From Sulfuricurvum sp. (GTDB taxonomy: Bacteria; Campylobacterota; Campylobacteria; Campylobacterales; Sulfurimonadaceae), in NCBI RefSeq assembly GCF_030691015.1, contig NZ_JAUYFF010000002.1, positions 248,001-312,000 of the forward strand: 64,000 bases of DNA, read 5' to 3'. Under the pieces are notes generated by a model. It made no database searches. It had not been told where the DNA came from and worked only from the letters and a program-made list of their open reading frames with translations. Below are positions 1 through 8,247 of this stretch, piece by piece (the first letter of the stretch is position 1; the number at the start of each line of letters is the position of its first letter). The position numbers and the translations under genes are program-made.

Positions 1-98
1 CCAAAGCGTATGTGAAGGATCGATTGGGAGATTGGTTTCGTACTCACTTGCTCAATATGGATAGCGATTTGGCTAGGGTAATCACCCTAAGCTGCTAG
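1..98 (+). CDS. C-terminal end of a hemerythrin-like protein (partial)
   Basis: The window opens inside a reading frame (frame 3) that ends at the TAG at 96-98; about 31 residues are visible. They contain W-F-R-T-H-L-L-N-M-D, which fits the last iron-binding motif (HxxxxD) of bacteriohemerythrins, a family that usually ends within some 10-20 residues of that motif, as here. Hemerythrins bind O2 at a di-iron centre and are common in Campylobacterota. Only the tail is seen, so the assignment rests on one motif and the position of the stop. The next gene converges from the other strand five bases later. Confidence 0.4.
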   Translation, partial: KAYVKDRLGDWFRTHLLNMDSDLARVITLSC

Positions 99-102
99 AT
101 AT

Positions 103-633
103 TTATTTTTTCATCTCCACGAGACGATCTAAAATATAAAGCTGCATATTTTTATGCGGTATCTCTTTTTCCAATGCTTCCGAATAAATCTTCGCTACCT
201 CTTTGGTATGTAATGTGTAGTCGAAATGGGGGAAATGATTTTCCCATGCCGTTTTGATAATCTTTAATGCGACCGTATCGATCAGATACTCTTTAAAAAT
301 GGCATAGGTAGCAAAAAACATCCCCGTAAAGAGTATCGCCATTAAAATCAAAAGATGACAATCGATTTTTGCTAAAACAGTATGTAAAAGTGCCGATGAG
401 GGAAGTAAAATCAGATGCCAAAGGGCGATGAAGACGAGGTAGCTTCTCCCGATGCTGAGACGAAATCCTGGAATTTTTCCCTCCAGTTTCAGCCCCTCTT
501 GATACATTTTATTGGTTTTCAAAAGGTCGCGAAACAGCATGGGATCATCACTGAGGGCAAAGGTATAGGGGATGATTTTATCATCGGTAAAGTGACGTAT
601 TTTAGTTTTCATCCATGAAAAAATTCTAAACAT
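103..633 (-). CDS. Conserved two-TM membrane protein of unknown function
   Basis: Unrecognised 176-aa protein. The ATG at 631-633 is chosen because it overlaps the lpxB stop by 8 bp, the usual coupled arrangement; a longer frame to 762 would run deep into lpxB. The N-terminal 60 residues are charged and look cytoplasmic, followed by two hydrophobic segments (about residues 65-85 and 95-112, from S-Y-L-V-F-I-A-L-W and L-L-I-L-M-A-I-L-F), then a soluble C-terminal tail rich in K, E and H. It is the last gene of a leftward cytochrome-lpxB unit and is probably co-transcribed, so an envelope role is plausible but not shown. Confidence 0.6.
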   Translation of the reverse strand: MFRIFSWMKTKIRHFTDDKIIPYTFALSDDPMLFRDLLKTNKMYQEGLKLEGKIPGFRLSIGRSYLVFIALWHLILLPSSALLHTVLAKIDCHLLILMAILFTGMFFATYAIFKEYLIDTVALKIIKTAWENHFPHFDYTLHTKEVAKIYSEALEKEIPHKNMQLYILDRLVEMKK

Positions 634-1675
634 TGTTATCCTTGATAAGTGTACTGACTCGATGGGCGCTTCCATGCTGCAAAAGCTCACGTAGTTTGAG
701 TGCATCATTAAAAAAAGCGGTTTTGTCCATTTGTTGATAAGCATTATACAGATTTTGAGCATTGACTTCGTTTTGGATGAATTCAGGATGCAAAGATCTG
801 CCGTATTTGTGTGAAAACAAGATGTTCCCTAACCCTACAAAATCCAGTTTTACTAACCTTTTAGCAATGGCGTAATCGAGCGATTTGGCTATGTAGGTGA
901 GTATAAACGGTGTACCGATAAGAGCTGCTTCTAACGTTGCTGTTCCGCTGCAGATAAAGGCAAAGTCGGATTCGGCAAGAGTTTTATGTGCTTCGTGCGT
1001 TATTTCAAAGCTTGAGATATCGCCGTAGAGTTCTGAAATTTGCTCACTCGTGAAATGAGAAGGGATAACGATGTAGGCGCGAGAATCTAACATTGCTCGC
1101 ACCTCCCTAAAAATCGGCATTAGCCTTTTTATCTCTCCAGGGCGACTTCCGGGCATAAAGGTTATTTTTCCGGTAGGGTCGAGTGATCTTTTTCGGATAG
1201 TAATTTCATCGAGAAGAGGATGCCCGACGTATTCGATAGGGGCGTCCTTGGAATAATAAGAAGGCTCAAAAGGGAGGATGGAACAAAGTTTTGTAATGGT
1301 TTTTTCCAGAACAGGTATCCGTTTTTTCTTCCATGCCCATGCTTGGGGGAGAATGTAATAGATGATCTCTTTTTCAGGATAGCGTTTACGGATCGCTTTG
1401 GCCAAAGGGAGATTAAATCCCGATGAATCGATCAGAAGCACTTTGTCTGCTGACGCGGCCAGTTCGACCATTTGATCTTTCAGTCGGAAGAAAAAAGGGA
1501 GCTTTTTGATCGCATCGACGAATCCCATGATGGAGGTGGAGCGTAAATCGACAATGCTCTCTCCAAGAGAGTTGTCAAATATTCCGCTTAAAACGATCTC
1601 TTCACCCAGCTCTTTGAGTAGATAGGAGAGGTGGACATTGGCAGAGTGCTCTAATGCACTGACGAGTAGTTTCAT
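626..1675 (-). CDS. lpxB: Lipid-A-disaccharide synthase LpxB
   Basis: The 349-aa product is a glycosyltransferase family 19 enzyme that condenses UDP-2,3-diacylglucosamine with lipid X to make the lipid A disaccharide at the inner face of the cytoplasmic membrane. The LpxB pattern is visible: an N-terminal Rossmann half, the mid-protein P-Q-A-W-A-W-K, the L-P-F-E-P and Y-V-G-H-P-L-L-D segment, the F-M-P-G-S-R-x-G-E-I loop, and near the C-terminus C-S-G-T-A-T-L-E-A-A for UDP-sugar binding. The length is a little under the usual 360-390 aa, typical of Campylobacterota. The start overlaps the upstream cytochrome stop as ATGA, so the genes are translationally coupled. Confidence 0.92.
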   Translation of the reverse strand: MKLLVSALEHSANVHLSYLLKELGEEIVLSGIFDNSLGESIVDLRSTSIMGFVDAIKKLPFFFRLKDQMVELAASADKVLLIDSSGFNLPLAKAIRKRYPEKEIIYYILPQAWAWKKKRIPVLEKTITKLCSILPFEPSYYSKDAPIEYVGHPLLDEITIRKRSLDPTGKITFMPGSRPGEIKRLMPIFREVRAMLDSRAYIVIPSHFTSEQISELYGDISSFEITHEAHKTLAESDFAFICSGTATLEAALIGTPFILTYIAKSLDYAIAKRLVKLDFVGLGNILFSHKYGRSLHPEFIQNEVNAQNLYNAYQQMDKTAFFNDALKLRELLQHGSAHRVSTLIKDNNV

Positions 1676-2028
1676 GATCCTCCGTCTCCTCGGGTACTTA
1701 AATCAGGTTTGTAATTGCTTTTGTTTTCGTTGTAATCGCTTAAAAATGTGGTTATTGCATCAATCTCTTTATCGCTAAGCTCCATGGCGAAAGGGATCAT
1801 TAGCTGGGATTGCTGGGTAGTTCCTTGTTTGGCACGGTACGATTTTAGTTTAGAGATTAAAAACGGTTTGCGCCGATAGGCAAGCGCAGGGTAAAGATTT
1901 GTTCCGCTCGCCGATATCCCATGACAGCCGTTACACCCTTTGGCAAAATAGAGATTTTTGCCCATTTTGTACATATCCTGAGTGCCATAGAGGAATAAAG
2001 GGAGTAAAAACAGAATGAACTTGAGCAC
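1672..2028 (-). CDS. Small periplasmic c-type cytochrome
   Basis: A 118-aa protein starting at GTG, with a hydrophobic N-terminal export signal (residues 1-14) and one haem c site, C-N-G-C-H at residues 32-36. A later M-I-P-F-A-M stretch (77-82) offers the distal methionine. This is the layout of class I monohaem cytochromes c that carry electrons in the periplasm, for example to a cbb3 oxidase. It overlaps lpxB by 4 bp (ATGA), an odd partnership because lpxB is a lipid A gene; this looks like operon economy, not shared function. The electron donor and acceptor cannot be told from sequence. Confidence 0.8.
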   Translation of the reverse strand: MLKFILFLLPLFLYGTQDMYKMGKNLYFAKGCNGCHGISASGTNLYPALAYRRKPFLISKLKSYRAKQGTTQQSQLMIPFAMELSDKEIDAITTFLSDYNENKSNYKPDLSTRGDGGS

Positions 2029-2103
2029 GTTAGAGGTACCTTTAACATTTCTTGGACTAAAATACCGTAATTATACCTACAAAAGAGCAATGGGAGCGTT
2101 TAT

Positions 2104-3321
2104 ATGATCATTAGGGGCGCAATTATCTGTGATATCAATGGAGAACGTCGCAGTGATGTTCAGATTGAAGAGGGGGTAATTACCCAGATCGGAGAAAATC
2201 TTGACGGTGATGAGATCATCAAGGCGGATGGGTGTTATTTGCTCCCCGGATTGATTGACACCGATGTGCGTCTCAAAGACTCTCAACTGAGCAGAACGAA
2301 TCTAGAAAAACTTTCATACCGCGCTCTAAGCGGCGGAGTTACGACTGTGGTTTTAGCAAGTGATTCGATTCCTCGCATCGATAATGAAATTACATTAGAG
2401 TTTGTTCAGCAACATCGCAGTTTAAAAAGCGGTGCGACTATAGAGACAGCTGTTAGTGCGTTGAGCGATTCAGGTGCCCTGAGCAATATTGCCATTATGC
2501 TAAAAAAAGGGTGTGTCGCGGTTCATACATCGACTATCCAAGATTACAATCTGATAAACCGTATCGCACAGTATTTAAAAATGGCGGATAAAGCATTGTT
2601 CTATAAAGCTGAAGATAAAAGTCTCTTTGAGAGCGGTGTGATGTCTGACGGTGCTGTTGCCTCTCAGTTGGGATTACCGGGAATATCACCGATGTCTGAA
2701 GTGGTTCATATTGCTTCGATGATTGAAATCGCCCGTCATTTCGGGATTAAGATCGTCTTTAAAAGCGTTAGTGAACCTCGATCGATAGAATTGATCGCTC
2801 AAGCACGTAAAGAGGGGATCGCGGTAGAGTGTGAAGTAGCGATTCATCATTTATTTAAAAACGATACGGCTTGTCTCGGGTTTGATACCGATGCGAAAAT
2901 CAATCCGCCTTTGATCAATGAGTCAAAGCGGCTTGCCCTTCTTGAAGCGCTGAAGCGAGGAGATATCCATTCTCTAACATCACTTCATCAACCGAACTCC
3001 GATGTACACAAAGATATCACATTTTACGATGCCAATGTAGGGACAACTTCTATCGCAGAATATCTCTCTTTGGTCTATACGTATCTGATTAAAAACGAAA
3101 TTATCGATATGGCTAAATTTATTGATTTGGCTTCACGTGCTCCCGCAGAGTATATCGGGAGAAAATCCGGGACTATTGCGGTAGGAACTATTGTCGATTG
3201 TATTCTTTTCAATCCTTCAGCGATGACACCGGTAACGCATCATCATAGTCTCTATAAGAATGAAATATTAGATGGAAAAGTGATAATGGCACTTTGCCGC
3301 GGCGAAGTGACGCGGTTCTAA
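2104..3321 (+). CDS. Dihydroorotase-like protein lacking metal ligands (PyrC'/PyrX type)
   Basis: This 405-aa amidohydrolase-fold protein aligns by eye with type I dihydroorotases: an N-terminal beta segment (I-I-R-G-A), then P-G-L-I-D at residues 48-52. In active enzymes the HxH metal pair follows; here it reads D54-V-R56, and the later conserved histidine positions are also poorly kept. The family includes noncatalytic partners (PyrC' or PyrX) that structurally support aspartate carbamoyltransferase, which is the best guess here. It has its own rightward promoter region and converges with the chorismate mutase-like gene, the two stops overlapping by 4 bp. An alternative is an amidohydrolase with a different substrate, but loss of both histidines argues against hydrolysis. 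Confidence 0.75.
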   Translation: MIIRGAIICDINGERRSDVQIEEGVITQIGENLDGDEIIKADGCYLLPGLIDTDVRLKDSQLSRTNLEKLSYRALSGGVTTVVLASDSIPRIDNEITLEFVQQHRSLKSGATIETAVSALSDSGALSNIAIMLKKGCVAVHTSTIQDYNLINRIAQYLKMADKALFYKAEDKSLFESGVMSDGAVASQLGLPGISPMSEVVHIASMIEIARHFGIKIVFKSVSEPRSIELIAQARKEGIAVECEVAIHHLFKNDTACLGFDTDAKINPPLINESKRLALLEALKRGDIHSLTSLHQPNSDVHKDITFYDANVGTTSIAEYLSLVYTYLIKNEIIDMAKFIDLASRAPAEYIGRKSGTIAVGTIVDCILFNPSAMTPVTHHHSLYKNEILDGKVIMALCRGEVTRF

Positions 3322-3617
3322 AGTGATTTCGCGTTGCGAAATTCCGAAATCTCTGCTTCGACCATCGCATCAATCATAATTTTGTAAAGGGTGGTGAGGA
3401 GGTTTGGAGAGACGCCAAACTCCATCGCGCGGGTACGGACACGGTCCATTACCGCTTCGAGACGCTCATTGGCTTTTATCTCTTCAATGGAGTGTTTAAA
3501 ATTTGCTGCTTGTTTGACATAGCTGTTGCGAGCAGCGATAAGTTCGACGATTTGGTCGTCTAAACGGTCGATATGGTTACGAACTTCCGCAAGGGAATGG
3601 CACTCTTCAATTTTCAT
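3318..3617 (-). CDS. Chorismate mutase type II (AroQ class) domain protein
   Basis: A 99-aa all-helical protein with the AroQ pattern: a first helix R-N-H-I-D-R-L-D-D-Q-I-V-E-L-I-A-A-R-N, a Lys in Y-V-K-Q-A-A, and the R-L-E-A-V-M-D-R-V-R-T-R-A segment. The length is that of stand-alone chorismate mutases and of PchB-like isochorismate-pyruvate lyases; the start of the first helix (H-S-L-A-E-V-R-N-H-I-D) slightly favours the PchB-like branch. The reaction would be chorismate to prephenate, or isochorismate to salicylate plus pyruvate. It stands alone, with no phe, tyr or siderophore genes next to it, so the exact reaction is open. Confidence 0.75.
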   Translation of the reverse strand: MKIEECHSLAEVRNHIDRLDDQIVELIAARNSYVKQAANFKHSIEEIKANERLEAVMDRVRTRAMEFGVSPNLLTTLYKIMIDAMVEAEISEFRNAKSL

Positions 3618-3839
3618 TCAAAATCTCCCTTTCATACATAGCGATATGATACCATATAATAGTATTTCTCTCAATGTATCACATTTGTATCACACAAAAA
3701 CGTATAATATTATCTTATTTCGATTTTTTTTACATATTTCACTATTTCTTATAAATATTTAAGAGTAAGCGGATTATTATGTCCACAGCGATAATTTAGA
3801 TTTCGCAATCGATATTGCATACGATGAAGGAGACTCATT

Positions 3840-5243
3840 ATGAACATTTCAAGACGTGACTTACTCAAATTTGCCGGACTAAGCGCAGCAGCAGCTGCCG
3901 TTACCGGTTGTACGGCCGCTACAGGCGCAACTCCTGGTGCACAAGGTGCAGTTGGTAAAATGCTTGGTAAGCATCAAGTTGTTATTATCGGCGGTGGTTT
4001 CGGCGGTTTGACCGTTGCCAAAGAATTGAAAAAAATTGATCCTAAATTCGATGTTGCGATTATCGAAAAAAATGATAGCTTTATGTCGTGCCCGTTTTCA
4101 AACTGTAATCTTGGTGGTATCAAAGGGGTTAGTCTTAGTACATTGACTCATGACTATTCACAAGCGGTAGAGAAAAATGGTTATGGTATGTTAACTGCAG
4201 TAGTTACAGGAATTGACCGTGCCAATAAAGTAGTATATACGTCTAAAGGTAGCGTGGGTTACGATATCTTGGTTCTTGCACCGGGAATCGATTATAACTA
4301 TAAAGGGCAGTTCCCTACATGGTCAGATGCAAAAATTGCAAAAGCACGTCGTGCGGCTCCTGCGGCGTTGGTTCCGGGCGGCGAACACGTAGCGCTTGAT
4401 CGTATGGTTAAAAACATGGAAGACGGTGATGTTGTTATCACGGTTCCGGCAGGTAAATACCGTTGTCCTCCGGCTCCTTTTGAGCGTGCAAGTATGATTG
4501 CAAACTTCATGAAAAATGAAGGGCTTAAAGGAAAAGTCATTATTTTGAATGAAACAGCTGAAGTTGCTAAAGGGGCTGCGTTTAAAGAGACATGGAAAGA
4601 GTTGTATCCGGATGTCGTTGTTCATCAAGACAATTGTAAAATTGTTGATGTCGATTTTGACAAAAAAGAGATTACCTACGTTCAAACAGTATTCGCTAAT
4701 AAAGAAGATACTGAAGGCGTTAAAACGACTAAAACATTACCATATGGTATTTTCAACTTTATTCCTCACAATATGTCAAACCCGGTCATTGAGATGTCAG
4801 GTGTTGCGACGACTCCGGACGGATTCAAAAAAGTTAAAATGGCGACTAGCCCTGAAAAACCGGTTTCATTCCAAACAGCAACCGATGCAAGTGTTTATGC
4901 CGTCGGTGACGTTGTCGGACACGCTATCCCTCCAAGCGGTCAATCGGCTATCTGGTCAGGTAAAGAGTGTGCAAAAGAGGTCGCTCACGTTCTTCACGGT
5001 AAATCGTACAGTGTTGCATCGGCACTTCCGTACAAAAGTGCAAACGTGTGTTACTCTATGGTTAACGGAAACCCTGAAGAAGCGATTATGGTTAATCATG
5101 AGTTTATGGTTGCAGGTCCGGTTATCGGTTCTAAAGGAAGTGTTCCAAAAGGTGATGAAGCGAATAATAAATTCCGCTCAAGCGGTCTTGCAAAAGCAAC
5201 ACACGATTGGTATAAAGGCGCAATGCGCGATTTGTTTAACTAA
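3840..5243 (+). CDS. TAT-exported FccB-like flavoprotein (sulfide dehydrogenase flavin subunit)
   Basis: The 467-aa protein is a pyridine-nucleotide-disulfide oxidoreductase of the flavocytochrome c sulfide dehydrogenase (FCSD/SoxF) type. A twin-arginine signal, S-R-R-D-L-L-K, opens the protein and V-T-G-C24 may be a lipobox. The dinucleotide fold is V-V-I-I-G-G-G-F-G-G at about 47-56. C84 in M-S-C-P-F-S-N lies where FccB binds FAD covalently, and C209 (Y-R-C-P-P-A-P-F-E-R-A-S) and C404 (A-N-V-C-Y-S-M-V) match the redox-active cysteine pair. A-V-G-D-V-V-G near 354-360 is the second FAD motif. The ribosome site AAGGAG sits 7-8 bases before ATG. The expected dihaem partner FccA is absent; a Rieske protein and a cytochrome c'-like protein follow. 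Confidence 0.85.
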   Translation: MNISRRDLLKFAGLSAAAAAVTGCTAATGATPGAQGAVGKMLGKHQVVIIGGGFGGLTVAKELKKIDPKFDVAIIEKNDSFMSCPFSNCNLGGIKGVSLSTLTHDYSQAVEKNGYGMLTAVVTGIDRANKVVYTSKGSVGYDILVLAPGIDYNYKGQFPTWSDAKIAKARRAAPAALVPGGEHVALDRMVKNMEDGDVVITVPAGKYRCPPAPFERASMIANFMKNEGLKGKVIILNETAEVAKGAAFKETWKELYPDVVVHQDNCKIVDVDFDKKEITYVQTVFANKEDTEGVKTTKTLPYGIFNFIPHNMSNPVIEMSGVATTPDGFKKVKMATSPEKPVSFQTATDASVYAVGDVVGHAIPPSGQSAIWSGKECAKEVAHVLHGKSYSVASALPYKSANVCYSMVNGNPEEAIMVNHEFMVAGPVIGSKGSVPKGDEANNKFRSSGLAKATHDWYKGAMRDLFN

Positions 5244-5327
5244 TACCGGTTATCTTACTCTCCACTCGGAGAGTAAAAGAAAAATCTGCTACACTTACTA
5301 CGTAAAATCATTCACACGGAAAACATT

Positions 5328-6056
5328 ATGGATAGAAGAAATTTTTTAAAAGTGGTTGCTGCAAGTGCAACAGTAATGGCTGTAAGCCCTTCGATGATTC
5401 GGGGAAATCTGTATGCAGCAGATGGAACGTTATACAAAGCGTATGACAAAGTTCAGCTTGTAGATGCTGCAGGAAAACCGATCAAAGCTTCGGCTTTGGC
5501 AAAAGAGGTCACTTATATTTTCAACTACCCTCATGCTTCAACCCCTTGTATGTTGATTAACTTGCCTAAGGCAACTTCTAAAGAGGTAGAGTTAACATCG
5601 GAGAACGGAGAAAAATACGTCTGGAAAAGCGGTGTCGGAAAAGAGGGCACTGTTGTTGCGTATGTAGCAATCTGTACCCATCAGATGACGCATCCGACTC
5701 CGAATGACAGTTTCATTACCTATGTCCCTACTGCTAAAAAAACGATGGCGTATGATAAAAGCGGAATTATCGTCTGCTCTTCACACCTTTCTGCTTTTGA
5801 CGCGGGTGCGGGTGCCAAAGTATTAGGCGGTGCGGCAACACAACCGCTGAATTCAGTTGTTCTTGAACACGCTGCTGATGATACTCTCTGGGCAGTCGGT
5901 ATTTTAGGGTCTGATAAATTTCAAGATTATTTCAAAAGTTTCCGTCCTGAGCTAAAAGAGTTTTACGGTGGACCTGCGGAAGCTAAAAAACTGGTTTCAA
6001 TCTCGGCTAAAACGGTTAAGATTACTGAATTTTCCAAAGAAATTATCCAATACTAA
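5328..6056 (+). CDS. TAT-exported Rieske [2Fe-2S] protein
   Basis: A 242-aa protein with a twin-arginine signal (D-R-R-N-F-L-K) and the two Rieske cluster boxes: C116-T-H118 and C150-S-S-H153. The boxes are C-x-H and C-x-x-H, so both Cys and both His ligands are present. The overall size resembles periplasmic Rieske subunits that pair with oxidoreductases (as in arsenite oxidase small subunits) more than the bc1 Rieske protein, which is membrane-anchored with petB and petC beside it. It lies 84 bp after the FccB-like gene and 11 bp before a haem protein, so it probably takes electrons from the flavoprotein. That electron path is inferred from gene order. Confidence 0.85.
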   Translation: MDRRNFLKVVAASATVMAVSPSMIRGNLYAADGTLYKAYDKVQLVDAAGKPIKASALAKEVTYIFNYPHASTPCMLINLPKATSKEVELTSENGEKYVWKSGVGKEGTVVAYVAICTHQMTHPTPNDSFITYVPTAKKTMAYDKSGIIVCSSHLSAFDAGAGAKVLGGAATQPLNSVVLEHAADDTLWAVGILGSDKFQDYFKSFRPELKEFYGGPAEAKKLVSISAKTVKITEFSKEIIQY

Positions 6057-6067
6057 AAGGGGTTGCT

Positions 6068-6478
6068 ATGAAAAAAAGTTTTACATTATTGGCTCTTTCA
6101 TTTTTGCTCGCAGGGTCGCTCAATGCTGCGGGTACGGATCATAGAACTATGCTTATGAAAGATATGCGTACGATGTTGGACGCTATGGAGGATATCCAGC
6201 GCGGAGGCTTATACAGCTCAACTGAGGATATGAAAGCGGGGATTAAAAAGCTTCAAGGAACGCTTAAAACACTTGAGAGCGAAGAGATTAAATTTATTCT
6301 CCCTAAAGATCAGGTATATGCGTACAAATTTGCTCAAAAAACAGCACATATGCTTCGTCTCTATTCGGATGATATGATCGTTGCGATTGAAGCAGGACGT
6401 ATGGATGAGGCGTTGGAAGATTACAGTCAACTCCTTAAGCAATGTACATCATGTCATATCCGTATTCGTAACTGGTAA
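6068..6478 (+). CDS. Cytochrome c'-like (c-556 class) periplasmic protein
   Basis: A 136-aa protein with a Sec signal (M-K-K-S-F-T-L-L-A-L ... L-N-A) and one haem c site, C-T-S-C-H at 126-130, only six residues from the C-terminus. A haem motif at the very end of a helical protein is typical of class II cytochromes c (c' and c-556), four-helix bundles. M28, M30 and nearby residues at the start of helix A could provide a sixth ligand. It follows the Rieske gene by 11 bp with AAAGGGG as ribosome site. It is the likely electron exit of the flavoprotein-Rieske-haem group. Confidence 0.82.
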   Translation: MKKSFTLLALSFLLAGSLNAAGTDHRTMLMKDMRTMLDAMEDIQRGGLYSSTEDMKAGIKKLQGTLKTLESEEIKFILPKDQVYAYKFAQKTAHMLRLYSDDMIVAIEAGRMDEALEDYSQLLKQCTSCHIRIRNW

Positions 6479-6493
6479 CTCTTCTTCATCTAT

Positions 6494-6524
6494 CTTTTCC
6501 CCAAGCAAAGGCTTGGGAAAATCT
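6494..6524 (+). terminator. Hairpin after the FccB-Rieske-cytochrome operon
   Basis: CCCAAGC (6500-6506), loop AAAG, GCTTGGG (6511-6517), flanked by TTTT before and AAAA after. The stem is strong but is not followed by a clean T-run on the plus strand, so it may stabilise the 3' end or act weakly as a terminator. Confidence 0.45.
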
Positions 6525-6756
6525 ATAATTATTTATTAACTAATCATTTCTTTTTCTAATCTATACTGCGTCTAACTTCACGGGTGTTACATAAATGGTG
6601 CTTTTTATCACAATTTTGTCTCACACTCCTACAAATTTGTCTATTTATTAAAAAACGCTATAAATCTAAAGATATGTTTAAGAATTAATTGTTATGATTG
6701 TTGCATGATTCGGAATAAGTAAATCTTATTACGGACGGTTTCTTGAAGGAGAATGA

Positions 6757-8124
6757 ATGAAATTAGGAAAACTTAGTCTAGTCGCTGTAATGGCTCTTGG
6801 AACAAGCGCGTTCGCTATCGATAACGTAAAAGTAAACGGTGAAGCAAAAGTATGGTATCAAACATCTGAGTACAGTGGAGCAGGTGCTGGAACAGGTGTT
6901 GGATCTCAATCAGAGCAAGATTTCTTTGATAATAGTACTAACTCAGTAGCTGAAGTTAAATTAAGTGTTGGTGCTACAGCTGATTTGCTTCAAAACTTAA
7001 GCGCAGGTATTAAAGTTACTGCACTTAGCACACTTGGTCTTGAAAACAATATGGTTGGAGCTGTTCCGGCTGCAAAATACAACAATGACGGTACTACTGC
7101 AGGTGCAGCGCAACTTGATGACCAATCATGGACTGAAGAATTGTATTTAGCGTACACTATGGGCAAAACAACGGCTAAAATCGGTCGCCAAGCATTAAGT
7201 ACTCCATTAGCGTTTACTGAAAACTGGAATGTTGTTGACAATACATTTGAAGCAGCCGTTCTTTTAAATAACGACCTTCCTGATACAACATTGGTTGCTG
7301 CCTATGTTGGTAAGCACAATGGTGTCGGATTGCTTCAAGCAAGTGCAACTGCTGCTACACACGGTGGAAGAGGTTCTACTGTTGCACAAGGCGGTACATT
7401 TAGCAATTTCGGAACTGAAGGTGCGTATGCTGCCGGTGCTATCAATAAATCTGTACCGAATACAACACTTCAAGCATGGTATTACAATGTAAGTGCGATT
7501 GCTGATGCATATTGGTTGCAAGCGGATGCTAAACTTATGGATATGGTAACGATCGGTGTACAATATGCCGGTATGGATCCAAAACTTTCACGTGCTACAG
7601 TAATTGCGGCAGGATATGTGGCTGGTAATGAAGATTTGGCAGTAGTCAAAAAATCTTCAGATGCATTTGCAGTTAAAGCAGCGGTAGATGTTGCAGGTGT
7701 AAACCTTTATGCAGCGTACTCAGAAGTAAGTGATGGTACTCTTGGATTTGCAAATACTGCAACGGGTGATAAATCAAGCCTATATACTGCACTCGGAAGT
7801 GTTTATATGGACGGTGAAATCGCTGCTGCACCAGATACTGATACATGGAAAATCGGTGCATCAACAAAAATGATTCCTGGTGTAACTCTTTCTGCAAGTT
7901 ATGCAGAAGCAGAAGTTGGAGCTAATGCTAATGCACTTGCTGCTGTTGGTGGAGCTTATACTATTAATACTGATTTCACAGCATGGGATGTTATTGCTGC
8001 AACGAAAGTTGGACCGGTTGATTTGACAGCTATCTATACTCAGTTTGATAAAGATGTAAAAGCTACAGATACAACTGATAAAACGACTGATACTATCCGT
8101 ATCATCGCTTCTTTGAAATTCTAA
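6757..8124 (+). CDS. Outer-membrane porin, Campylobacterota MOMP/OprD-like
   Basis: A 455-aa protein with a 20-residue signal peptide ending T-S-A-F-A, then alternating beta-strand sequence rich in Gly, Ala, Thr and Tyr, and a terminal Phe (I-A-S-L-K-F), the usual signature for BAM-dependent outer-membrane insertion. V-K-V-N-G-E-A-K-V-W-Y-Q right after the signal resembles the first strand of Campylobacterota porins. About 16-18 strands would be expected. A long AT-rich leader of 278 bp precedes it with a good AAGGAG ribosome site. It is monocistronic, followed by hairpins. Substrate preference cannot be judged. Confidence 0.85.
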   Translation: MKLGKLSLVAVMALGTSAFAIDNVKVNGEAKVWYQTSEYSGAGAGTGVGSQSEQDFFDNSTNSVAEVKLSVGATADLLQNLSAGIKVTALSTLGLENNMVGAVPAAKYNNDGTTAGAAQLDDQSWTEELYLAYTMGKTTAKIGRQALSTPLAFTENWNVVDNTFEAAVLLNNDLPDTTLVAAYVGKHNGVGLLQASATAATHGGRGSTVAQGGTFSNFGTEGAYAAGAINKSVPNTTLQAWYYNVSAIADAYWLQADAKLMDMVTIGVQYAGMDPKLSRATVIAAGYVAGNEDLAVVKKSSDAFAVKAAVDVAGVNLYAAYSEVSDGTLGFANTATGDKSSLYTALGSVYMDGEIAAAPDTDTWKIGASTKMIPGVTLSASYAEAEVGANANALAAVGGAYTINTDFTAWDVIAATKVGPVDLTAIYTQFDKDVKATDTTDKTTDTIRIIASLKF

Positions 8125-8157
8125 TTCCCTCTCGGGTCTTAGAACTATTTTCAATTC

Positions 8158-8173
8158 AGGGTCTTCGGGCCCT
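8158..8173 (+). terminator. UUCG-capped hairpin after the porin
   Basis: AGGGTC (8158-8163), loop TTCG, GGCCCT (8168-8173), one G-T wobble. UUCG closed by a C-G pair is an unusually stable tetraloop. No T-run follows. Confidence 0.45.
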
Positions 8174-8200
8174 AAACATTCTCCTTATGTTAAGCTTTCC

Positions 8201-8243
8201 GCCTGAGAATTCGTCACTCTCAGGCACCCTCAACACTTCTTTT
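8201..8243 (+). terminator. Porin terminator hairpin
   Basis: An 8-bp perfect stem, GCCTGAGA (8201-8208) with TCTCAGGC (8217-8224), 9-base loop. A T-rich CTTCTTTTT lies about 12 bases downstream. It lies between the porin and the convergent radical SAM gene and may serve both strands. Confidence 0.5.
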
Positions 8244-8247
8244 TAAA

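Noticed and set aside
4549-5349. A 266-aa plus-strand frame overlapping the FccB-like gene
   Set aside because: Composition is Leu/Lys/Arg-rich without motifs; the other frame carries conserved FCSD residues throughout.
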